Assembly (NCBI GenBank): GCA_015680685.1
Contig: MNCI01001017.1
Location: 1,248 to 65,247 of the forward strand
DNA length: 64,000 nt
Origin: Gnetum montanum
Taxonomy: Eukaryota > Streptophyta > Gnetopsida > Gnetales > Gnetaceae
Direction of reading: 5' to 3'
Below the pieces are notes generated by a model that ran no database searches, was not told the origin of the DNA, and saw only the letters and a program-made list of their open reading frames with translations. The position numbers were made by a program, and so were the translations under genes. Every line of letters starts with the position of its first letter. Position 1 is the stretch's first letter. Shown here piece by piece: positions 55,761-64,000 of this stretch.

Positions 55761-57061
55761 CCATGCGAGAACGCTTGCCAGATAGGCTTACCAGGGAATG
55801 TTTGGAGAAGGAACATCAACATCTTACACTGGGGCCCCTGAAACCAACTCTGTTAAGTACAATACCTATGGCTCCTTCTAACAATGAGCCAAGCATGAGT
55901 TATAAAGAGGAAAAATCAAGAATGCAACACATATCAAACTCAACAGTCATGAAAAATAACATGAAAGTTACCCCACGTGAGATACAACTATTAGGTCCAA
56001 TGGATCAAGTGGCCATGGACAAGAATATACCCAATGGTAAAGACTTAGCTAATGCCCTAACACAGGTTATGCAAGCTCTTAAACAAAAGAACACATCATT
56101 AAGCTTGTACGACCTCATATTGACTTCGCGAGTTCATCGTGAAGCCTTAGTAAAAATGTTAACATTGATCCTAGTTAGCAAAAACCTACCTGCAAATGAA
56201 CCCTCTATACATGTGGTAATGTCTACACAACAAGGATCCAAATCTAAATCATTAGGCTTTCACCTTGAAAACATTAAGATCGATGAGAAAATTGGAGACA
56301 TCACCCACGAACCCATGTTTATAACCATACGAGTTAATCAGTTCAAAATACATCGAGTACATGTAGATGATGGAGCAACCACAAACATAGTGCCTTATCC
56401 CATCATTGAATAGTTAGGGCTTACAAAATTAATTAAACTAATGTCTATGACATGCCTAAAGTCATTTAATGGGTTATGAGTAGTGGTTAAAGGTACATTG
56501 ACCTTGGATTTTATAGCAGGGGATCGATTCCCCACATCTGCAGACTTCGTGGTTATTGATGAGATGCCTAGTTTTAACCTGATCCTAGGAAGACCCTGGT
56601 TAGCCCAGTTAAAAGCGGTGTCTTCCCCCATTCATCAAAAGATTCACTTACCCTATGAGGGGGGTGAAATCATTATCTATGGGGATGCTGCTACATCCAC
56701 CATCTCATCTCACACGAAGGAAAATCAAGGCTTCGAAGTTAAATTTGAGGAGCCTAAACAAGAGGACACTCCACATGAGCATAAACTTGATAGAATTTCT
56801 GAAAAGCCCATACTAAAAGAAACAAACGAAACCCAAAGTGATGACCAACCCATAAATCGTGATCCCTCAAAAATCAAAGAAACGCCACCTAACCCAAAAA
56901 CATCCCAGGATACTGACTCAGAGCCTACTCCACCAGACGTCTCCTGGGTAGAGCTACCATTCAACGTAATTAGAGATGGAGATGCCGAGTATCAGATCGT
57001 ACCCATTAAACCCACTCCTAACATAAAAACAAAAAAAATCAAAAATTTATTAAACAATTAA
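55761..57061 (+). CDS. Element E protease region and C-terminal acidic tail (continuation of gag ORF)
   Basis: Same frame as gag, open from 55511 to 56413 and from 56483 to the stop at 57059. HVDDGATTNIVPYPIIE (56357-56410) is the aspartic protease active site, with D-D-G where D-S/T-G is usual. FNLILGRPWLAQLK (56570-56615) is the conserved C-terminal signature. It is followed by an acidic, Pro/Lys-rich tail (56700-57060) ending in a true stop before RT. The protease thus ends its own polyprotein, typical of the Ogre group, where RT needs splicing or a separate start. Confidence 0.75.
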
Positions 57062-57350
57062 CAAACTATGACAGTCTGCAATGACGTTAAACTATGATAG
57101 TCCGAAATGACACTAAACTATGCAAGTCTAGAATGACATTAAACTATTGCATGTCTGCAATGACATAAAACTAGCCATGGTCAAAAATGGCCGGTTTACA
57201 TCAAAACCCATTGTATCATTTGATATCCCTCCTTTTTATTTGCAGCTTGAAATGGCCTTAAACTAGAATGATCACGTTGCAGTCTGTCATGACTTTAAAC
57301 TAACACGCACGTACATATGGCCTGAAATGGCCTTAAAGTAGAGCAAGTTT
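57062..57350 (+). repeat. Degenerate ATGAC-TAAACT repeats after the gag-protease stop
   Basis: Four units about 26 bp apart (ATGACGTTAAACTATGA at 57081, then 57107, 57133 and about 57160). More diverged copies include GAAATGGCCTTAAACTAG (57248) and CATGACTTTAAACTAAC (57289). Related units occur at 62690-62757 and 63889-63978. Confidence 0.7.
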
Positions 57351-57631
57351 ACTTTCGTTTGTCTCAAAATTTTAAATTCCCAATTTACATTCTATGATTA
57401 CATCTTTGCAGTACAAGTTACACTTTCCTTTATGTCTTCCTTTGGCACAGTTATCGTTTGGGTTATATTTGCACTTTATTTCATGTTTACACTTAAACAA
57501 CAAAACAAGCAAAAACACTTTTGCTCCATGTCCCTGCATTTTTTGTTCTCAACATTCAAGAAACTCTAAAACAAGAAAATTCTATTTACAACCCACAGCA
57601 ACATAAGTAATAACAATGCCAAATTTAAAAA
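57351..57631. other. Spacer downstream of the antisense gene
   Basis: AT-rich, no gene seen. It would hold the 3' untranslated region of the minus-strand gene. Confidence 0.4.
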
Positions 57632-60600
57632 CTAAACATTAGGATTAGGAGGGGCTTTCCCCTCAAACTCCCCCACATCATGAGTTTTCCCTCCACTGGG
57701 GCCACCTTCGTAGCCACCGTCATCACCATGACTCTGTAAAAAAATAAAAGAAAATAATTAACAAAAAAAGGGTAACATTTTCTACTAAAAACAAATAAAA
57801 AGTTACAAGTTTAAACGACTTACTGAAGAGGATCCTCTTAGTCCAAACTCTAGCCGACGAAGGATTTCTTCTTCAGGGACACTTGCCCAGTCTGTTCTGT
57901 TAAGGCCAAGATCAATATTTTCTAATGCCTTCCCTTTGTCCACAGTAGACAATGTAGGATGTTTAAGAGGAAACTCACCTACAAAAATCTCCCCAGAAGC
58001 TGTAGTGATTACTCTCTTAGGAGATTCCATCTCTACCACGGTATGCCTAGCAAAGGCATCAAATGAAGATCGTAAGCCTAACCCCTCTACAAACATCTCT
58101 AATTGACACCTCTCTATGGATATCTCCTTTAATGATTTTTTATAATGGTACTTATGATTCTTTTTATCTTGGCCCCATTTTTGCACCTTAGAAGCAAAAG
58201 CTTTCCAATCCTGACACTTGAGATTCAGCAAATCAATTTGTGCCTTTCGCTCTGCTAGCTCCCGAGTCATAGTTACTTGGCAATTCAATAGATTCCAATA
58301 TCTGGTATAAGTAACCTCGAAGGTTTTCCAAGAACGATCACCTGTCAACATAGCAGAGGCAAACTCATAGCGTGACTTAAATTCATCTCGTTCTGCTGAT
58401 AGTTTGGCAATCTCTTTTTCCCCTGCCTGAATTCGCAACCATAACTTTTCGATGGAATGCCTACAGGTCCAAAGAGACTTGGCATTGTGCACAACACATT
58501 CTACCACCTCATCATAATTTTTTCTTGGCACTTGCTCAATTTCTAATGGTAGTGCAGGAAAATTGTCAATACGAGTGGCCTCGGATGGATCCCACTTCAG
58601 TTTAGCACCTATCAATATAAGGAGAATATACATTAGACATTGGACAGTAGAAATAGATGCGAAAACAGAAAGACTCAAAACGCTTAAAGCATATGTACCT
58701 ATTTTAGGATGAGCTTGTTGGATGCTATCAACTACCTCATTGATGATACCAAGGACAAAATCCATTTTACTTAGCATTTCGATCCAAGTAAATGGTTCAT
58801 TTGTATAAGATGGACCAACTTTGGTGGTTGTTTCCATTGGAGTCTTCATCGTAGGTATTTCCGAACGAACATTAGGAGTTGTCCTAGTTTCAACATCTAC
58901 GCCTTGTAGCAACAAAAACATAAAATCAAAACTCTAAATAATGGAAATGAAACAATTCAAAAATCAAATAAACATAATAAGAAGAACATACTGAAATCCC
59001 TTTCTTCTTCCAGATTTGAAGGATTGCCAAGGTTTAACCTTCCTTCAAAGAAATCATCAAACATCTCGTCAGCTTCATCCTAATCACCAGCGTGATCTTT
59101 TTCCTTGGTGACTTCTGCTCGTTCTTTCGTTTCTTCCCTCAGAGGGATGGAGACTTCCATCTCATCATTACCCACTTCGTTCTCCTCACCTTGATTGGTG
59201 GGGACCTCTTCTTCCTCTATAATTGGCACAAACCCCTCTCTTCTTACTTCAGGAGTTGGCTTTGATGACATTCATAAGTTCAAAATTAGTTTAATATAAA
59301 TCACCAAACTAATAATAATAATAATAATAATAAAACAAGGATAAATGAATGAATCAGGCTTACTTACCACATGTAGATACTTTAAACTGTATGTGTTTCA
59401 CCTTTGGTCCATCTATAGCTGGAGCAACCTCTCTAGAGCGCTTAGGTCCTTGAACTTTAGATTTTGCCTTTCCGATTGTCTCCTTGATTACTCGATTGGC
59501 TCTCCTAGCAGTATAGAGCACACCACCTAGCTCCAACACTACGTTGTCAAGCATATGGATTGAATGACCAGATGATCCCCCCATTGTAATAGAGACTAAT
59601 TCATCAATCCCTTTGGGAGCATCTTGAGATTTAGTCACTTCAAACAAGTGGAGAATCCACAAGCAAGATAGTTGGCCACGATCTCTTAACATGTACTTGT
59701 TACCCATGTGAACTACTAGAAATTTAGCTAGTTAGTGCAGGTAACTAGCGAAGAATGCAAAGGTAAAATGGGACTGTGCCTCAACGTTCAAACGCAATCT
59801 CACTATCTCTCCATGGAAACCTGAAAGTAAAAACTGAGCCCAATTATAACGCACCCCAGTCTCCAGAATCACAGGCATTATACGCACAGATTCTACCCCA
59901 AAAGTCTTTACTTGGGATAGGGACTTAGGAAACACTCGTGTTCTAAATAGTGGATACAGCTCATTTACTTCAGTTACTTTCGATCTTCCTTGCATAGGGA
60001 ATCCCTTAGCACCCTTAAGTACACCCAGCCAGTCCTCCAGCTCACAAACAACATGGACCTCTTTTTGTGCTCTATCCAAAGTCACTCTAGCCCCATCTGC
60101 CGATACACTGAAGAGGTCTAAAAAGAACTCCGCCGACAGATGGAAAGCTACCTTAATTCCCTTGACACGAGTGCTATAGTAAGTAACAGCTTCGTTGAAA
60201 GAATTAATNAATGGAAAGCTACCTTAATTCCCTTGACACGAGTGCTATAGTAAGTAACAGCTTCGTTGAAAGAATTAATGATTGCAATCATCTCGGTCAC
60301 AAAGACGTTAGAACTTAGAGTAGTAAACAACTCCATGAGGCCAGCATCACTCAAGCAACTGATAATATGTGGTGGTGCCTTATCATGCAACCACCATTGT
60401 GCACCGTCGATCTCCCCAAATTTCATGGCCAAAGTACCCTTAGTCTAGCCAGTTGTTATGGTGACTCCACCAGGGGTGACATCCACTGTACGCGTAGGGT
60501 AAAACCATTGAATCAATACAACCAATGAGGTAGCCAAATAAACAAATGTGAGGCATCAAAAATACTATTACTTACTGTTGGCCAATGGATTAAGACCATT

Positions 60601-61412
60601 AGAATCTGAATCAGTATCGCATGGGAAAATTGGCCCATTATGGGACCAATCCCATGTAGCCACCCCCGAGCCTCACATTGTGCAAAAGCCTTAGAGTATC
60701 ATTTATGAAAATGAACAATTTCACCCTTGGTCTGGGCTAACATGGCACCACGGAGAGTGGGACTTGCCATGAAAGCCACTAAGGTGGTATGAGCCAATGT
60801 GAGTCCATCATCACCTATGCATACTCCTTCTTTAGCAAATTGAGGCCTACAAAGAAACGATGGTCAAAATATGAACAACCACTTAGCATCAATGCAAAAA
60901 CAATAAATTAAACAAACTTACCTTTCTACCCTGTACATCGTTCTAGGAGGATTCTAGAACAAAGTGTGTGCATGAGAGGCTAGGAATAAGGTGCTATTGA
61001 TGTTGTGAGGGCTACATGATAATAGGTCCCATACATGTGTCAATAGACAGGTGGATCTAGGCCCTCTAGAGGGACCATTCCCAATCGTAAACAATCCCTC
61101 ATCGACGTCGACCACGAAGGCCACTATGCCATTTGAGGATCCCAGTAACATAGTCTCAAGGACACTCCGTGCTAATTTTTCACTTAGGTGAGACCATATT
61201 ACCACACTGAATCCTTGTAAGATGAAGGCAAGAAACTCGCTGGCACCCATTTTGAACCATACCTCATCTCGATCGATGGTCATATCAGGTACCGGCTCAT
61301 CAGAATCAATAGTCCCGAACCATGCCAAAACTCCAACAAGCTCCACCACTAAGAGGAAAGGTTTAAGACCTCTGCACATATTTAAGAACCAGGATAAGTA
61401 AGCTACACACAC
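57632..61412 (-). CDS. Antisense multi-exon gene of unknown function inside element E
   Basis: Minus-strand gene with canonical GT-AG introns of 75-90 bp at 60921-60847, 60575-60486, 58991-58903, 58698-58609 and 57823-57734, and a further likely one at about 59367-59258. Exons stay in frame: the last exon joins GSSS to SHGDDGGYEGGPSGGK and stops at 57632. Exon blocks include LVAFMASPTLRGAMLAQTKG, HIISCLSDAGLMELF, TLDRAQKEVHVVCELEDWLG, an acidic linker (VRREGFVPIIEEEEVPTNQ) and a Leu/Glu/Lys-rich coiled-coil part (58590-58080). Damage is slight: a TGA near 60700 with a probable frameshift, a TAA near 59727, one near 59080, and an apparent frameshift at 60209 that is an assembly duplication. 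Family not recognised. The exact first exon is uncertain. Confidence 0.7.
60140..60279. repeat. 71-bp step duplication around N 60209 (assembly artefact)
   Basis: 60140-60208 and 60211-60279 are identical (ATGGAAAGCTACC to GAATTAAT) with an N between. The step is 71 bp, and removing it restores the reading frame between KGIKVAFH and LSAEFFLDLF of the antisense gene. So two contigs overlapped and were not merged. Confidence 0.95.
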
Positions 61413-62300
61413 AAAAAAGAGCTAAAGAGTAGGTTTTACGCTGGGAAGCCAGCACTTGGAAAAGCTTTCAAGGTTCACGCTGGGTGTGTAGGTCTTGCAC
61501 GCTGGGAATGTGGATGTGCAGACCCTGCATGCTAAGCATTTTATCCCCCCTGCACATTGAGCATGTCACTAGATTGCATTCTAGACATAAAACTGGCCAT
61601 ACGCCAAGCAAGGGAGACAAGGGTTGACACTGGCCAAAGAAAAACCAAAGAAATAGGCCAGGCCTCACACAAATTCTATGCGCTGAAATAAGAAAAACCA
61701 AACACAAATTAATGAAAATAGTAAACAAAAACAAAAATTTAGACAAAAGACCAGGGTCTACCGGTGCATTGATCCAAACCATGATGGGATAATGGGATTG
61801 GGTAGGCACCAGAGCATCGCCTCACTCTCCTTAGCAAAGGTCAAGTTAGGCTACTTCCTTCCCTGGTCTCTCACCCGCTTTCCCTTGCCCATCCCATCAC
61901 GCTGCGTTCAAGACCTTTACGCTGGAGCAAGGACATGCACGCTGAAAGTCCTATCTAGCGTTCATGCTGAGGATTTCTAAGTGAAGGGGGTTCACGCTGG
62001 AGGCTAGTTTCGAGGCTTCACACTAAATCCTCCATGCCATCTTCATGCTGGGGTTTGTCACTTCAAGCTAATTGCATGATGGAGTGTTCACGCTGGGGTT
62101 TCAGCTCCTTGCACACTAAGGGTTTCTCTAGGGCATGCACGTTGAACGCTTTGCTACCTCCTTCACACCTAATCTTCACCTTTTCCTGCCCCCTACGACC
62201 AGATCCTCGCCTCCTCGTCACACTGAATCTCCCATTGTTTCATGCTGAAGCTTAGCTTAGGTTCACGCTATTCTCTTTGGTTCTTGCTCAATTTTGGGTT
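61413..62300 (-). promoter_or_regulatory. ACGCTGG-word cluster upstream of the antisense gene
   Basis: More than a dozen variants of ACGCTGG, GCACGCTGA and TTCACGCTGG occur between 61438 and 62270, the same vocabulary as the element's LTR U3 (50640-52795). It occupies the 5' side of the minus-strand gene. I see no convincing TATA box on the minus strand. Short ORFs here are composed of the repeat words and are not supported as genes. Confidence 0.55.
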
Positions 62301-62843
62301 TACACCTGCTACAATGACAAAAGTAACTTGTCCAATTTTAAGTTAATTTTATTAGGTATAAATCTTCACGTCCCTCATTGCTTACGTCCACTCACCCTCG
62401 TAGAAAATCGGCACTTTGGGTATTTTACTCTAAAATAAAATAAAAATAAACACAACGTTAGCTAAAAAAACATATAAATATAAATAGACCAAGAATAAAG
62501 AAAAAGAGTACATAGATATGCACTAGGCTAAAAATTACCCACATAAGACCTTCCCTCTCACGGTGACTCCTGTTGTCTAAACTAAACATCTTGGTTCATA
62601 CTCTTCATCTTGTAGTCTCACACCTAATAAGGATTATAAATCATACAATCAATTAGAAATCATAAATGAATAGGTATGGCCTGGTAAGGCCCTAAACTAC
62701 CGCGATTGGCCAGGTACGGACTTAAACTACCATGCGACCAGGTGAGACGATAAACCAACTTTAGCCTACTTCGAGCATATTTAAATATTTGAATTGATGT
62801 CATAAAACAATAAGCAAACCACCCCCNGACTTACGAAAACTCC
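62301..62843 (+). other. Spacer before RT with a second set of TAAACTA repeats
   Basis: AT-rich sequence. At 62672-62757 three degenerate units end in TAAACTAC at 62693 and 62723 and TAAACCAAC at 62751, resembling those after the protease stop. A single N at 62827 marks another assembly join, 17 bp before the RT start. Confidence 0.55.
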
Positions 62844-63640
62844 ATGGCATCGATAGAGGAAATGATAGAATGCTTTCAAAGCATGACAAAATCGCTAGAT
62901 ATTGAAGCTAATAACATCACCAAGGATCCATTAATTGAAACCCCCATCACTATGCCAAGTGGCAAAGTTAAGATACTAAACTAAGTACTTTACTAGACCC
63001 ACAAATTTTTGATGACATAGCAAAAGTGCTAAAAAGCAACATCAAGGCATTCGCTTGGTCTTACACTGACATGCCTAGGCTAGACCCTCGAATAGTTTAG
63101 CACAACATCATACTCGACCCGAAGTTAAGACTAGTAAAACAAAAAGCACGTAAGGTTAAGCCTAAGGTAGCATTGGTGGTTTGCAATGAGATCACCAAAC
63201 TTTATCAAGTTGGTTTCATTCAGGCTGTTGACTACGCTGATTGGGTATCCAACATGGTCATTGTCCCAAAGAAGAATGGAAACATTTGCCTATGCATTGA
63301 CTTTCGGGACCTCAACTTAGTGACCATAAAAGATGACTTTCCTCTACCTAGTATTGATCAACTGGTTGACTAAACCACTGGGCATGCACTATTATCTTTT
63401 ATGGATGGCTTCTTGGGATATAATTAGATCTTAATTAACCCTGAACATCAACTCAGGACAACCTTCATGACACCATGAGAGACATTTTGTTATATGATGA
63501 TGCCCTTTGGTTTAAAGAATGCTAGTGATACGTATCAACGAGCGATGACCTTCATCTTTAGTGATTACATCCTTCACTCACTCAACAATTACATAGATGA
63601 TATAGCGATTAAATCAAAGACACAAGAGCAGCACATACAA
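62844..63640 (+). pseudogene. Element E reverse transcriptase, truncated
   Basis: Own ATG at 62844 (MASIEEMIECFQSMTKSLD), then a frameshift near 62985. Typical Tat-type RT follows: NIKAFAWSYTDMPRLDPRIV, KLYQVGFIQAVDYADWVSN, VPKKNGNICLCIDFRDLN, DDFPLPSIDQLVD, MPFGLKNASDTYQRAM and the catalytic box YIDDI (63590-63604). Stops at GYN-stop (Gln to TAG) and P-stop-E (Trp to TGA) are single transitions. The gene breaks off at about 63645, shortly after the YIDDI box. The rest of RT, RNase H and most of integrase are gone. Confidence 0.85.
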
Positions 63641-63655
63641 GACTTAGCATCGGGA

Positions 63656-63705
63656 GCATCAGTTATGGGCTTGTTGCAGCATCAGTTATGGGCTTGTTGC
63701 ATCAG
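63656..63705 (+). repeat. Tandem 23-bp duplication at the pol deletion junction
   Basis: GCATCAGTTATGGGCTTG (then TTGCA) is repeated at 63656 and 63679, with a few bases of a third unit. It separates the RT fragment from the integrase tail. It probably arose during end repair or template switching. Confidence 0.85.
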
Positions 63706-63707
63706 TT

Positions 63708-63860
63708 CGTGAACACGTGAACAAGTTCTCAGCCAACTGGGAAGGGCCTTACTTGGTCACCAACGTGTATGATAATGGAGCATTTAAGTTAGCTGATATA
63801 AATGGTAATGGGCTTGCTCATCCAACAAACCACCTGTACCTTAAGCAGTTTCACGTCTAA
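63708..63860 (+). pseudogene. Element E integrase C-terminal tail
   Basis: 50 codons, open to the TAA at 63858: FSANWEGPYLVTNVYDNGAF, then KLADINGNGLAHPTNHLYLK and QFHV. This is the typical end of a Ty3/gypsy integrase (W-E-G-P-Y block). The catalytic core is absent. Confidence 0.85.
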
Positions 63861-64000
63861 ACATCACAGGTATGTGTACGTCTTGGAATCATGACAGTAA
63901 ACTGATACCACAAATACATCCTGGAATCATGACGATAAACTGATACCACAGAGCTCTGTCCAACATGATACTAAACTATCACACTCATTCACCAGAGTTT
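63861..64000 (+). repeat. Third set of ATGAC-TAAACT repeats after the integrase stop
   Basis: TGGAATCATGACAGTAAACT (63885) and TGGAATCATGACGATAAACT (63923), 38 bp apart, then CATGATACTAAACTATCAC (about 63968). They continue to the window edge. The 3' PPT and LTR of E lie outside. Confidence 0.7.

Larger units (their letters stand above)
50411..64000 (+). mobile_element. Element E: Tat/Ogre-like Ty3/gypsy element with antisense gene, 3' end outside window
   Basis: Order: LTR (50411-~52690), candidate PBS, gag-protease ORF (52983-57061), spacer, multi-exon gene on the minus strand (61412-57632), word-rich spacer, RT (62844-63640), integrase tail (63708-63860), terminal spacer. Protease and RT lie in separate reading units, as in the Ogre group. 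It is inserted in element D gag; AGCTT (50406-50410) is the presumed target duplication. Pol is internally deleted, so this copy is non-autonomous. It is the youngest layer here, judging by its longer open frames and position. Confidence 0.75.

Noticed and set aside
59307-59335. ATT/AAT trinucleotide run
   Set aside because: A simple microsatellite inside a likely intron of the antisense gene; not informative.
61468-61809. 113-codon minus-strand ORF in the word-rich region as a separate gene
   Set aside because: Its sequence is largely translated ACGCTGG words with no conserved motif. It more likely overlaps the leader or promoter of the antisense gene.
1-64000. tRNA, rRNA or other structural RNA genes
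   Set aside because: I saw no tRNA-like or rRNA-like sequence. The tRNA matches are only the 18-base primer sites. A tRNAscan run would settle it.

Overview
This window looks like intergenic DNA of a large-genome seed plant. It is AT-rich and holds no recognisable single-copy host gene. Almost all of it consists of old, mutually nested Ty3/gypsy LTR retrotransposons with plant hallmarks: tRNA-Asp-type primer sites, 0.8-1 kb LTRs beginning TGATGA and ending TCATCA, and an accessory gene downstream of pol. The species cannot be named from sequence alone. The coding copies are full of stops and frameshifts, many readable as C-to-T or G-to-A changes (CAG to TAG, TGG to TGA), as expected for old methylated repeats.

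Layout. 1-2043: unassigned flank with a suspicious N-bounded inverted repeat. 2044-15403: element A, a complete Athila-like element on + (LTRs, PBS, gag, protease, RT/RNase H, integrase, accessory ORF2, PPT; target duplication TAAGT). 15409-18240: unassigned. 18240-19195: two rearranged fragments. From 19196 lies the 3' half of an older element G (+), which hosts two insertions. Element B (21594-38973, +, duplication AGTGC) sits in G's ORF2. Element C (27777-38266, -, duplication AGTAT) sits in B just before its PPT. A 3.7 kb insert X (34400-38117) sits in C's 5' LTR. Element D (39813-50410, -) is also inserted in G's ORF2, and D is cut in gag by element E (50411 to beyond the window end, +). 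E is a Tat/Ogre-like element with a 2.3 kb LTR, a gag-protease ORF, a multi-intron gene on the opposite strand, an RT fragment and an integrase tail.

How the parts relate. A, B, C, D and G share one plan: LTR, PBS, gag-pol, a G-rich signal, a long non-coding stretch with a conserved block, a second promoter-like module, ORF2, PPT, LTR. B and C have lost RT and integrase by separate deletions, so if they moved late they needed enzymes from relatives such as A or D. The most unusual observation is that each element carries its own family-specific cluster of short palindromic words twice: once above the LTR TATA box, and again above a second TATA box in front of the accessory ORF (A, C, D, G). 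In E the same kind of cluster also lies upstream of the antisense gene. This suggests an internal promoter co-regulated with the LTR. The second standout is the spliced antisense gene inside E, the best preserved gene here, lying between protease and RT.

Several single Ns and one 167-base N run mark assembly joins. At least two of them created artefacts (a 71-bp duplication at 60209 and a collapsed LTR at 38760).
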